DNA of 64,000 bases, from NCBI GenBank assembly GCA_004195045.1, contig SGBC01000001.1, positions 496,001-560,000 of the forward strand. The letters run 5' to 3'. Under the pieces are notes generated by a model. It did no database searches. It had not been told where the DNA came from and worked only from the letters and a program-made list of their open reading frames with translations. Shown piece after piece: positions 51,660 to 62,500 of this stretch. The number at the start of each line of letters is the position of its first letter. The first letter of the stretch is position 1. A program made the translations under genes and the position numbers. This DNA comes from Candidatus Acididesulfobacter guangdongensis. Lineage in GTDB: Bacteria; SZUA-79; Acidulodesulfobacterales; Acidulodesulfobacteraceae.

Positions 51660-53420
51660 TTAAATTTCTATAATCATAGGAAAAATAAAAGGCTGTCTGT
51701 CGATTGTTTTATTTAAATATTTTTTCATAACCCTTCTGATCTCATCTTTTACTTTTACCCAGTCTATATTTTCGCCCTTTTCTTCCTGATTTAAACGTAT
51801 AATATTCAAGACCTGACCATTTAAATCTTTATATAAGCTTTTAAAATAATCTTCAAACACAAATCCTTTTGATGTTATCTCCGGTCCGGAAATAATATTT
51901 GCCGTTTTGGAATCAACAACTAATACTATTATTATCATGCCGTTTTCCGATAAATGCGCCCGCTCTTTTAATGTTCCGGTTTCAACATCGCCTATACCTT
52001 TTCCGTCGACAAATATTCTGCCCGAATAAACTTTATTTCCTTTTGTTAAACAATTGCAGGCATCAAAATTTAAAACATCCCCATTTTCGATAGTAAATAT
52101 ATTTGCAGAGCTTATACCCATATCGACTGCCACTTTTTTGTGCTGATAAAGGTGTCTAAGCTCTCCGTGTATAGGTATAAAATATTGCGGCTTTGTTATA
52201 TTCATCATGAGTTTCAGCTCTTCTTTGCTTGCATGACCGGACACGTGAATTGCGGATATTTTTTCGTACAGAACTTCAGCGCCCTTTTTATATAAATTAT
52301 TTATAATTTTCGTAATTGCTTTTTCATTGCCGGGTATAAACTTTGATGACAGAATAACAAGGTCATTATTCTTTATTTTTATAAACTTATGGTCGCCGAC
52401 AGAGATTCTGGATAAGGCAGACATTGGTTCACCCTGCGTTCCCGTCGTTAATATCAGCATTTCTTCCGGTTCAAAATACGGCAGCGCTTCTTCGTCTATC
52501 AAAATGTCTTCATAATAATCTAAATAACCCAATCTTTTTGCAATTCTCGTATATGTTATTAAACTTCTGCCGCTCATTAAAACTTTCTTATTAAATTCTC
52601 TCGCCAGTTCCAACAGCTGTGCAGTCCTGTGAATATTGGAAGCAAAAAGGGCTATGATTATCCTGCCTTTATGGTCTCTAAAAACGTTTCTGAATGTTTT
52701 TTTAATATCTTTTTCAGAGATTGTAAAACCGTCTTTTTCAACATTTGTAGAATCAGAAAGAAGAGCTAAAACGCCTTCATCTCCGTAATATGCCAGCCTG
52801 TTAATATTGGTAATTTGAGACTGCTCCAAAGACTGGTCTAATTTAAAATCTCCTGTATGAATAATAACCCCGAACGGAGTTCTGATAGCAAGGCATGCGC
52901 CGTCTATTATAGAATGGGCTACGCTTATAAATTCTACGCTAAAATCGCCGAGGGTGATTGTACCGCCTGTTTTAACGGTAAACAAATAAAATTTAGTAGG
53001 TAAATCATGTTCTTTTAATTTTTCTTCAAGTATGCCGAGGGTAAAAGGTGTTCCAAATATAGGAATGTTAAATTCTCTTAAGAGATACGGAATCGCGCCT
53101 ATGTGGTCTTCGTGTCCATGAGTCAGCAGCAGCCCGCGTATTTTTTCTTTTTTACTGTACAAATAGTTAAAATCGGGGATTACCATATCAATTCCGAGCA
53201 TATAGTCTTCAGGAAACATTAACCCGCAGTCAACTATAATGATATCGTTTTCAGTCTCATAAACCATCATGTTAAGACCTATCTCGCCTAAACCTCCAAG
53301 CGGAATAATCTTTAAACTATTTTTAGTATCAGAATTATTTTTTAAATTATTTACGGTACCGTTTACTAAATTACTCACCGCACTTACTGCGCTTACTGCA
53401 TTATTTGCCGCACTTGTCAT
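51660..53420 (-). CDS. rnj: Ribonuclease J (metallo-beta-lactamase/beta-CASP)
   Basis: This 586-residue enzyme is an RNA endonuclease and 5'-3' exonuclease. After a ~37-residue Ala/Val/Asn/Ser-rich N-terminal extension it reads LKIIPLGGLGEIGLNMMVYE. The zinc motif is LLLTHGHEDHIGAIPYLL; further ligands lie in SVAHSIIDGACLA and HTGDFKLDQ. The C-terminal part has IHVSGHASKEELKLMM, and the end forms the dimerisation domain. The extension is encoded by imperfect GCACTTACTGC-type repeats and is not part of the fold. It stands alone after a 278-base spacer. Confidence 0.95.
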   Translation of the reverse strand: MTSAANNAVSAVSAVSNLVNGTVNNLKNNSDTKNSLKIIPLGGLGEIGLNMMVYETENDIIIVDCGLMFPEDYMLGIDMVIPDFNYLYSKKEKIRGLLLTHGHEDHIGAIPYLLREFNIPIFGTPFTLGILEEKLKEHDLPTKFYLFTVKTGGTITLGDFSVEFISVAHSIIDGACLAIRTPFGVIIHTGDFKLDQSLEQSQITNINRLAYYGDEGVLALLSDSTNVEKDGFTISEKDIKKTFRNVFRDHKGRIIIALFASNIHRTAQLLELAREFNKKVLMSGRSLITYTRIAKRLGYLDYYEDILIDEEALPYFEPEEMLILTTGTQGEPMSALSRISVGDHKFIKIKNNDLVILSSKFIPGNEKAITKIINNLYKKGAEVLYEKISAIHVSGHASKEELKLMMNITKPQYFIPIHGELRHLYQHKKVAVDMGISSANIFTIENGDVLNFDACNCLTKGNKVYSGRIFVDGKGIGDVETGTLKERAHLSENGMIIIVLVVDSKTANIISGPEITSKGFVFEDYFKSLYKDLNGQVLNIIRLNQEEKGENIDWVKVKDEIRRVMKKYLNKTIDRQPFIFPMIIEI

Positions 53421-53527
53421 AATATTGAATTACCTCGTCATTGTTTATTTTAAAATAAAATTAATTTTGCTATTTTTGAAATTTATTGCCTAAAATTGAT
53501 TAACATATAAGTAGGTTAATTTTTTAT

Positions 53528-54295
53528 TCAGCTAAAGAATTCTTTATTTATATTCCCTTCTATATTTTGAATTAAGTCAGAAGTTGATCTTGTGCCATGT
53601 GTCTCAGTTAAAACTGGTTTTAATACCTTAAGCCGTACCGTTTTTCCTCCATAAATCCTTAACGAATTTTTTTTTAAAATACCAAATGTACCGCTTATAA
53701 CAACCGGCAAAATAGGCAAATTTAATATTTCAATAAATCTTTTCAATCCGGCTGTTTTAAAATCTTTTAATCTGCCGTCATCGGAACGCGTTCCTTCAGG
53801 AAAGATAAGAATGGATACGGCGGCGTTTTTTTTATTTTTCCGTTCTGAATCTGAAACATTTTCGGAAGCTTTATTGCTGAGATTAATTTGATTAAATAAT
53901 GATAAAGTTTTCTTCAAATTTTTTCTGTCAACTGAAATATAACCTAACCTTTTCATGCTCCATCCTAAAAATGGTATCTTAAACAAAGACGACTTTGCTA
54001 CGAATTTGAAATCTACATTGAGATACGACAGCAGTATAAAAATATCAAAATAACTTTGATGATTGGAAACTATAAGATAGGAAGATTTACGGTCTATATT
54101 TGACAAACCGTCAGCAACAACAGTGATATTAAGCAGGTATAAAATTGTTCTAGCCCACAATTTTGCAACATTTTGAGCTTTCATACCCGATGAATCAAAA
54201 AAAGAAATTACTATGGCGGCGGTTCCGAAAAATATAGTATTAATAATTATAATAAACCAGTAAAAAAAACTGTATAATGTGTCTTTAGGCTTCAT
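53528..54295 (-). CDS. plsC: 1-acyl-sn-glycerol-3-phosphate acyltransferase
   Basis: This 255-residue membrane-associated acyltransferase has an N-terminal hydrophobic segment (FYWFIIIINTIFFGTAAIVI). The catalytic NHQSYFDIF (NHxxxxD), the KSSLFKIPFLGWSMKRLGYI block, LIFPEGTRSDDGRL and the LPVVISGTFGIL strand are all present. It makes phosphatidic acid from lysophosphatidic acid. It has a small Ser/Lys/Asn-rich insertion between helix and strand near residue 150. It is minus strand, 107 bases upstream of rnj. Confidence 0.95.
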   Translation of the reverse strand: MKPKDTLYSFFYWFIIIINTIFFGTAAIVISFFDSSGMKAQNVAKLWARTILYLLNITVVADGLSNIDRKSSYLIVSNHQSYFDIFILLSYLNVDFKFVAKSSLFKIPFLGWSMKRLGYISVDRKNLKKTLSLFNQINLSNKASENVSDSERKNKKNAAVSILIFPEGTRSDDGRLKDFKTAGLKRFIEILNLPILPVVISGTFGILKKNSLRIYGGKTVRLKVLKPVLTETHGTRSTSDLIQNIEGNINKEFFS

Positions 54296-54671
54296 CGTTG
54301 CATCATCTTCGGAAATAAATTTTAATTTTTAATATTTTTAATAAGTTAGATTTTGGTTATTTTAGACTAATTTTTAAACTGCAATAAAAATGAAAGTAAT
54401 TATAGCTAAATCAAATATATTATACAATATTATTAATACAATAATGAAAATTTAATATATTTGTAATATATTTTAAATAAAAAATTCAAATAACTGTAAC
54501 TTGATTATTTATCGTTTCTATTTTATTATCAATTAAAAGACTTTATGCAATCAGGAATAAATTTGTACTGCAATGATAATTATTTATTGCATAATATAAT
54601 AAAAAATTTTATAACTAAATAAAAAAATTTACATTAATAATGTTAGAATTAATCAAACTAATGGAGGTCTT
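54296..54671. other. Divergent spacer plsC/ssb
   Basis: Very AT-rich with no gene, RNA or hairpin recognised. It must contain promoters for plsC and ssb; the ssb ribosome site (TGGAGGTCTT) is at its right edge. Confidence 0.5.
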
Positions 54672-55184
54672 ATGGCAAGTTTGAACAAAGTACAGTTAAT
54701 AGGCAATTTAGGTAAAGACCCTGAACTGAGCTATACTCAGGACGGATTAGGTATTCTAAAATTTGCCTTAGCTACAAGCGAAGCGTATAACGATAAAAGC
54801 GGAGAAAAGGTTGAAAATACAACATGGCACAATGTCGTATTATTCGGAAAATTAGCTGAAACTTTAGCTAATTATCTCACTAAAGGCAAGCAGGTTTACG
54901 TTGAAGGAAAGATTAGAAATAGTTCATATGACGATAAAGAGGGTATAAAACGCTACCGTACCGATATCGTGGCGAGCAGTGTAATTATGCTCGGCAGTAA
55001 AGGTTCCGCAAATGATTTTGAGCAAGCGCCGGACCAGCGCAACAGCGGCGCTCCTTATGCAAAATCTTATAACGGCGGCGGGAACGCTAAAGGCAAACCT
55101 AGTAACCAAAATAATAATGCCGATTATGAACCTGCAGGACAATCGCTTGGTAATTCATCGGATGATGAGGATGTGCCGTTTTAA
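54672..55184 (+). CDS. ssb: Single-stranded DNA-binding protein
   Basis: This 170-residue protein has an OB-fold in residues ~1-105 (LNKVQLIGNLGKDPELSYTQ, then TWHNVVLFGKLAETLANYLT, KGKQVYVEGKIRN, YRTDIVASSVIMLG). A Gly/Asn/Pro-rich linker follows, with the acidic interaction tip DDEDVPF at the C terminus. It is a tetrameric replication and repair protein. A strong TGGAGGT ribosome site is present. It is monocistronic. The mobile/defence island starts immediately downstream. Confidence 0.97.
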   Translation: MASLNKVQLIGNLGKDPELSYTQDGLGILKFALATSEAYNDKSGEKVENTTWHNVVLFGKLAETLANYLTKGKQVYVEGKIRNSSYDDKEGIKRYRTDIVASSVIMLGSKGSANDFEQAPDQRNSGAPYAKSYNGGGNAKGKPSNQNNNADYEPAGQSLGNSSDDEDVPF

Positions 55185-55336
55185 AACGCACCTACTACTA
55201 AAGTGTAATGATTTTTAATATAAGTCATTAAATTGCTTTGATATTACATTTTTTAAGCATAAATAAATTTGTAAATAATTGTTGGCAAAGATTAAGATAT
55301 ACGGTACATTAAAATTATGTTAATTTTAGGTGCCCT

Positions 55337-55983
55337 ATGAAATCAAATTATTCTATTAAAAGTTTTGTTATGTCAAACGGCGAACGTTATTGTTTGCTTA
55401 TATAATCTGATTCAGGGGCGCCTCTTTTTTATCCAAATCTTTATATAACAACGCAGGTAAGAAACCGCTCTTTATCTTATTCGGCTATGAAAACTTCTTT
55501 AACAGGAATTTCCATACTGCTTGATTTCATGTCCAAAAGCAACCAGCCAGTAGCTGATCGTCTAATAACCGAAACTATTAAAAAATTGCTAAAGTCGCAA
55601 ATATAGACTCCGAGAGAACCGGCGAAGCGATAGAAATTTATCTGTTCGTTTTCGTTATACGATGGGCACGAGCGCGGCGCTCTTTCGCAGCAGGAAATCG
55701 CAAAATGGGCCGGCCGGGCAAATCCTAACCAAAACAGGGTTTATAATCATATGTCCGAATATGAGATGGTCGCGATAGCCGAACAATTGGATACGTCTTT
55801 AAGCTTATTCGGTCCTAGGAGCGCTGTTGCAAAGCATATTCCTATTACCGTGCAGGAATGTAATATTTTAGAAAAGGACCCGTGCATATTACCGAATACG
55901 GCGTTTGCATGCACGACTGCACGACTACACTATCTCGCCATGCGAAAAATACAGGGGGTTTCTGTAATTTTTTGGAAAAATAA
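55337..55983 (+). pseudogene. Decayed site-specific integrase
   Basis: Three fragments align to one integrase family. From 55337, MKSNYSIKSFVMSNGERYCL, stop, then SGAPLFYPNLYITTQVRNRS and DFMSKSNQPVADRLI. At ~55690-55880, ALSQQEIAKWAGRANPNQNR followed by VYNHMSEYEMVAIAEQLDTS. At 55882-55983, in another frame, VHITEYGVCMHD. At least one nonsense codon, a missing middle and a frameshift make it non-functional. The order matches tyrosine-recombinase-like integrases of mobile elements. It lies between ssb and the restriction operon and is presumably the relic of the element that delivered it. Confidence 0.7.
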
Positions 55984-56240
55984 TTTGTTTATACTTATAG
56001 TACGTAATATAATAATATTTAAAAAACAAATTAATATTAATTTTGACTGTAATCCGGCTTATTTTTCTACATAGAATAAGTCATAAATACCAATAAGGCG
56101 GGCTGGAATAACTTGCCAAACGGCATTAAACTTGTTATAAATAATGTAGTTGCAGAAGCAAGACAATACGGCAAGGCAACGGCTAATTATTACGGATACA
56201 GGGTAATTGTCAAGGCGCAGGCGTATAACAATAATGTGAA

Positions 56241-56402
56241 ATGAATACTTTAACTTTAATGCATTCGGAACAAAACAATAGATATGATGAGATAATATTA
56301 AGAAATTTATCTAATGCCGACCTTAAAAAGATATTTGAGAATTTGTTACCTAAACTTTTAGATATGGGAATAATTCCAACACAAAATCTAGGCCTGATGT
56401 AA
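56241..56402 (+). CDS. Small hypothetical ORF, possibly vestigial
   Basis: The 53 residues read MNTLTLMHSEQNNRYDEIIL, RNLSNADLKKIFENLLPKLL, DMGIIPTQNLGLM. Its ATG overlaps the stop of an upstream frame (ATGA at 56241-56244) that reads GWNNLPNGIKLVINNVVAEA... from about 56101 but lacks a start codon. The coupling pattern suggests two former genes of the mobile element. Neither family is recognised and expression is doubtful. Confidence 0.35.
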   Translation: MNTLTLMHSEQNNRYDEIILRNLSNADLKKIFENLLPKLLDMGIIPTQNLGLM

Positions 56403-56558
56403 ATAAAGAGATGATATAATTGTCAGATGGGGACGAGGATGAGGTGAAAGCTTTTATGGATAACTCTTAGATATTGCTTAGAATAGTATTGTTGGTGGCA
56501 AATATAAATCCATAAACGATAATCAACAACCGAACATAAACAAAAATAGGGGTGACAT

Positions 56559-58296
56559 ATGTCCAACTTTAACGAAATTGCTTCTTTTCTGTGGTCAGTG
56601 GCCGACCTTCTTAGGGGGGATTATAAACAGTCTGATTACGGAAAAATAATCCTTCCTTTTACCCTTTTGCGCCGCCTTGATTGTGTGCTTGAACCTACTA
56701 AGCCTGCCGTATTGGCAGAACTTGAAGCAAAAAAAGGCTTAGGCGTTAATTTGGACATATTTCTTGAGAAAAAAGCCGGACGACATTCCTTTTATAATAC
56801 CTCACGCTTTTTAAGCTTATCGGAAGTTATCGCGGACCCCCAATAACGTAAAATCCAATCTAATAAATTATATTTCTGATTTTTCGGGAAACGCCCGTGA
56901 CATTTTCGAGCGTTATGAATTTTTCAACCATATCGAAAAGCTTGACGAGTCTAAATTACTATTCATGGTTGCGCAGAAATTTGCGGCGGCGGACTTACAT
57001 CCATCCGCGGTATCAAATTCCGATATGGGCATGGTATTCGAGGAACTAATACGTCGGTTTGCCGAGTTATCCAACGAAACCGCCGGGGAGCACTATACCC
57101 CCAGAGAAGTCATCCGGCTTATGGCAGATTTGCTTTTAACGTTAGACGACGATGCCTTGTCCGTACCTGGAACAGTAAGGACCATTTACGACCCTGCCGC
57201 CGGCACCGGCGGCATGCTTACCATAGCGGGAGAACGCATTACTGCCCGAAATCCTCAAGCTTCTGTTACCATGTACGGACAGGAACTCAATCCGGAATCC
57301 TACGCTATATGCAAAGCGGATATGCTAATAAAAGGACAGGAAGTATCTAATATCATATTCGGCAACACTCTATCCGACGATGGACTCACAGGAGAAAAGT
57401 TCGACTATATGCTTTCAAATCCTCCGTTCGGGGTTGAATGGAAAAAGGTAGAGAAATCAGTTCGGAAGGAACATGAACAAAAGGGCTATGCGGGACGATT
57501 CGGCCCAGGACTGCCCAGGATTTCCGACGGAAGTCTTCTTTTCCTTATGCATCTTATATCCAAGATGCGGCCTTTGGACAAGGGCGGCTCCAGGATTGGA
57601 ATCGTTTTGAACGGCTCGCCTCTGTTTACCGGAGGAGCAGGTTCAGGCGAATCAGAAATCCGCAAATGGATCATAGAAAACGACTGGCTTGAGGCCATTG
57701 TGGCCCTGCCGACGGACATGTTTTACAATACTGGAATTGCTACTTATATATGGCTTCTTACTAACAAAAAAACTAAGGAACGCAAAGGTAAACTCCAGCT
57801 TATAAACGGCGCAGAATTCTTCCGGAAAATGCGCAAATCGTTAGGTTCCAAGCGCAAGGAGCTTGGCCCCGAAGACATTGAGCGGATAGTGAAACTTCAC
57901 GGCTCATTTGAAGAAAACGAATATTGCAAGATTTTAGACAACGAAGAATTTGGCTACAGGACTATTACCGTGGAACGGCCTTTAAAAGATGAGAATGACA
58001 AGGTTGTTCTAGGCACTAAAGGTCCGCAGAAAGGTAAACCGCTGCCAGATACCGGCCTCAGAGATACCGAAAACGTTCCTCTTAAAGAGGATATTCAGAC
58101 TTACTTCGAGCGCGAGGTTCTTCCTCATGTGCCTGACGCATGGATTGACCATGATAAAACTAAGGTAGGATACGAAATACCTTTTAACCGGTATTTTTAC
58201 AAATATGTCTCGCCAAGACCGCTTGAAGAAATCGACGCCGACTTAAAGGCCGTAAGCGAAGAAATTATGGTCATACTTAAGGAGATAACGGAATGA
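56559..58296 (+). pseudogene. hsdM: Type I restriction-modification methyltransferase subunit, frameshifted
   Basis: The first 95 codons encode a normal HsdM N-terminal domain (NEIASFLWSVADLLRGDYKQ, YGKIILPFTLLRRLDCVLEP) and stop at TAA 56844-56846. The protein continues in the other frame ([20 protein letters not shown]) and runs to 58296. There the SAM motif DPAAGTGGM and catalytic NPPF (SNPPFGVEW) are intact. The break is at a run of five C (56837-56841); removing one C restores ADPNNVKSN. A free ATG at 56965 could give a 443-residue truncated subunit. It overlaps hsdS by 4 bases. Composition is less AT-rich than the core. Confidence 0.88.
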
Positions 58297-59567
58297 AATG
58301 GAAGCCATATCCTAAATACAAAGATTCCGGTGTAGAGTGGATTGGAGAAGTGCCAGAGCATTGGGATGTGAAGATAGTAAAGTACACGACGTACCTGAAA
58401 GGTCGCGTCGGTTGGAAGGGGCTGACATCGGAAGAGTATCAGGAAGACGGTTACGCGTATTTAGTCACTGGGACTGATTTTTTATCGAAGTATATTGATT
58501 GGAACAAGTGTCACTATGTTGAGCAGGCTCGCTACAATGATGACCCTTTTATACAATTACGCAATGGTGATTTGTTGATTACAAAAGATGGAACAATTGG
58601 AAAACTGGCGTTGGTCGAAGATTTAGATGAACCGGCTTGCTTGAACAGTGGGATTTTTCTGGTTCGCCCAAAGAACTCCTATATCACAGAGTATTTTTAC
58701 TGGGTACTTGGTTCAGATGTATTCGCAGTATTTTGCGACTTGTCCAGTCTTGGGTCAACGATACAACACTTGTATCAAAACGTTTTTGAGAATTTCGTGT
58801 TTCCAGTACCGTCTATTCCGGAACAAAAATCCATTGCTGCATTCCTCGACCGCGAAACCGCGAAAATAGATACTCTCATAACTAAGCAGGAACGGCTAAT
58901 TGAGCTTCTTCTGGAAAGGCGTAAGGCTCTTATTTCTCATGCAGTAACAAAAGGGCTTGACCCTAACGCAAAGATGAAAGATTCCGGTGTAGAGTGGATT
59001 GGAGAAATTCCAAAGAAATGGAAGCTCGATAAGATAAAACATAATGTTTTAATTATGGGAAAATCAGGATTGCCCGCTTCCGAAGGCAAAGAAGAAGGTT
59101 TATACCCTTTCTTTACATCAAGCAGGGAACAAAATAAATTTATTGATTTTGCAATTTTTGAAGATGAGTGTCTAATTATGGGAAACGGTGGTTCTGCTAG
59201 TATTCATTATATTAATGGAAAATTTTCTGCTTCAAATGATTGCTTAGTTTTAAAAAGACAAAAAAATATTATCATAAAATTTCTTTATTATTTAATATTT
59301 TCAAATATAAAAACAATTGACGATTTAGGGTTTAGCGGAATTGGACTGAGGCATCTTCAAAAAGATTTTTTTTATAATATGTCGATATATCTTCCGGCTA
59401 CCTCAGAACAACTGGGTATTGTTTCCTATATCGACCGTGAAACCACCAAAATAGATACCCTTATCGAAAAATCACACCGTTCCATAAAACTATTGCGGGA
59501 ACGCCGCAAGGCGCTGATTTCCGCGGCGGTAACCGGTAAAATCGACGTAAGGGAGGCAGGTGCATGA
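58293..59567 (+). CDS. hsdS: Type I restriction-modification specificity subunit
   Basis: This 424-residue protein has two target-recognition domains. Each begins with [10 protein letters not shown]-(I/V)-P and ends with a central or distal helix ([20 protein letters not shown] and [20 protein letters not shown]). A perfect 30-base direct repeat (58320-58349 and 58977-59006) encodes the [10 protein letters not shown] segments. The second domain (about 59020-59400) is noticeably more AT-rich than the first, suggesting separate origins. HsdS selects the bipartite DNA target for HsdM and HsdR. It is coupled by 4-base overlaps on both sides. Confidence 0.95.
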   Translation: MKWKPYPKYKDSGVEWIGEVPEHWDVKIVKYTTYLKGRVGWKGLTSEEYQEDGYAYLVTGTDFLSKYIDWNKCHYVEQARYNDDPFIQLRNGDLLITKDGTIGKLALVEDLDEPACLNSGIFLVRPKNSYITEYFYWVLGSDVFAVFCDLSSLGSTIQHLYQNVFENFVFPVPSIPEQKSIAAFLDRETAKIDTLITKQERLIELLLERRKALISHAVTKGLDPNAKMKDSGVEWIGEIPKKWKLDKIKHNVLIMGKSGLPASEGKEEGLYPFFTSSREQNKFIDFAIFEDECLIMGNGGSASIHYINGKFSASNDCLVLKRQKNIIIKFLYYLIFSNIKTIDDLGFSGIGLRHLQKDFFYNMSIYLPATSEQLGIVSYIDRETTKIDTLIEKSHRSIKLLRERRKALISAAVTGKIDVREAGA

Positions 59568-62500
59568 GCAATCCACATCATGAAATACATTTAGAATCGG
59601 ATATATGCGAACACCTTGCCGCTAACGGCTGGCTTTATTCCCCCAACGACGATGGATATAACCGGGAACTGGCCCTGTATCCCGAAGATGTTTTTTCGTG
59701 GGTGTCCCAAACTCAGCCGGAACTGTGGGATAAACTTCGACAGACGCATAACGGGGATACTAATAATACCTTTCGTAAACGCCTGGCTCAGGTACTGGAT
59801 AACGAAGGAAGTCTTGCCGTGCTGCGCGGTGGTTTCAAGAATGTTTCAAGCGGTCGGATACAGATGTGCCAGTTTCGTCCGGCGCAGACAATGAACCCCG
59901 AGACTACCTTTAAATACGAACAGGTAAGATGCCGCGTTATGCGCCAGGTGCATTACAGTACCTCAAACGAGAATTCCATAGATCTCGTGTTTTTCGTGAA
60001 CGGCATTCCGGTCGCAACGGCAGAGTTGAAGACTGATTTCACGCAGTCCGTTCATGAAGCAATCCACCAATACAAATACGACCGTATGCCTAAAGACCCG
60101 AATACTAAGAGGGAAGAACCGCTTCTTGCGTTTAAGCGAAGGACGCTGGTCCATTTTGCGGCGTCTTCCGACGAGGTTTATATGACGACTATGCTTAACG
60201 GCAAGGATACGAAATTTCTTCCATTTAACTTAGGCGATAACGGAGGCGCCGGTAATCCGGCAAACCCAAACGGCTACCGCACGTCCTACCTATGGGAGCG
60301 AATCTGGCAAAAGGACGCCTGGCTTGATATTTTAGGCAGATTCGTCCATCTTGGGCGGGAGGATAAAAAGGACGCCTCAGGCAAGAAGTCGTCTTTAGAG
60401 AAATTAATCTTTCCGCGCTTTCACCAGTGGGACGTCGTAACGCGACTTATTGCCGCCGCAAGAGAGGAAAAAGCGGGAGCGAAATATCTTGTGCAGCATT
60501 CTGCCGGTTCCGGCAAGACCAACTCCATTTCATGGCTTTCCCATCAGCTTTCGAGTCTTCATTCATTAGCAGACGGAAAAGACGAGCGCGTTTTTCATTC
60601 GGTGATAGTTATTACGGACAGAAATATATTAGACAGCCAGCTGCAGGACGCTATATACCAGTTTGAACATAAAGAAGGAGTAGTATGCCGGATTAAAGAA
60701 GGGGTAAAATCAGCCCAGCTTGCAAAAGCCTTGAAAGACGGCATACCGATAATCGTAGTTACTATACAGACTTTCCATTTCGTTTTGGAGGCAATTCGAA
60801 AAGAAACGTCTCTTAAAGGAAGAAAGTTCGCAGTCATAGCTGATGAAGCCCATTCTTCCCAGGCAGGTTCTATGGCAAAAGCATTAAAACAGGTTTTAAC
60901 GGCGGAGCAGATAGAAGAAGGTGAAGAAATATCGGCGGACGACCTTCTTGCCGCCGAAATGGCGGCAAGGCCTCAATCTTCCAACGTCAGCTACTTTGCT
61001 TTTACCGCCACGCCCAAACACAAAACGATGGAGCTATTCGGAAGGCGTCCAGACCCCAACCTTCCTTCGTCGGAAACCAATAAGCCGGATGCCTTTCACA
61101 TTTATTCCATGAGGCAGGCTATAGAGGAGGGTTTTATTCTTGACGTATTAAAAAACTACACCGCGTACAAATTAGCATTTAAACTTGCACATAACGGGCA
61201 GGATTACGACGAAGAGACATTGGACGAGAGCAAGGCCATGAAGTCGCTAATGAGGTGGGTCCGCCTCCATCCATATAACATTTCTCAAAAGGTGCAGATT
61301 ATAGTAGAGCATTTTCGTGCAAACGTCGAATGGCGGCTTAACGGTGAAGCCAAGGCTATGGTAGTAACCTCTTCGCGCAAGGAAGCGGTTCGCTATAAGC
61401 TGGCTATAGATAAATACATACGCGATAAAGGCTACGAAATCGGAACTCTCGTTGCTTTTTCAGGCGAAGTAGCGGATCAGGGAATCAGTCCGGATTCGTT
61501 TTCGGAGTTTAATATGAACCCAGGATTGCGCGAACGGGATTTGCGTGATGCTTTCGATACGGACGAGTTTTCCATACTCCTGGTCGCAAACAAGTACCAG
61601 ACGGGTTTCGACCAGCCCAAACTTACCGCAATGTACGTCGATAAAAAACTTGCCGGCATAAATGCCGTGCAGACCTTATCTCGGCTTGACAGGACGTTCC
61701 CCGGCAAAGACCAGACGTTTATCCTGGATTTCGTGAATGATCCTGAAGAGATAAGAATATCGTTCCTGCCTTATTACGACAAAGCTGAGCTTGCTGGCGT
61801 TTCAGATCCTAACATCATCCACGACATGCAGGCAAAGCTGGATTCCCATAGGATATATACTCAATCCGAGATAGACGGCTTCGTCGCCGCATATTACAAA
61901 GAAAGCCAAAAAGATATGCAGGCGCGCATCGCCCCTGCGGTTGACCGGTTTCGTAATATTTGGAAAGCAGCTTTGGAATCGAAAGACAAAAAGGGCCTCG
62001 ACGCCTTAGAAATTTTTAGAAAAGATTTAAGGGCATTTATAAGCGCCTACGACTTCCTATCCCAGATAATCGATTACAGAGATACCGACCTTGAAAAGCG
62101 GTCTATTTTTTACAAACACCTGCTGCCGCTTATTAAAGAGGAAAATCTTAACGAACCTATAGATTTATCTTCCGTTAAGTTAACGCATTACAACTTGATA
62201 GACAAAGGTAAGCGCGATATCAAGCTTGACGGGACTAACGACGACGGTAAGCTCAAACCCCTTACAGGCATAGGAACTGCCAAGCCCCATGATCCGGAAC
62301 AGGCATTTCTGTCTGAGATAATCGTCAGAATAAATGATTTATTTGAAGGTGATTTGTCCGATGCAGATAAATTATCCTACGCTCAGCATATAAGAGGCAA
62401 AATGATGGAAAACGAAATACTCTCATTGCAGGCCGAGGCCAACACTAAGGAACAATTTGCGTCCAGCCCTGATTTTAAAGATGCAATGAATAGCGCTGTA

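Noticed and set aside
56837-56841. C5 run in hsdM as a phase-variable tract
   Set aside because: Five C is short for high-frequency slippage; kept only as one possible explanation, not a claim.
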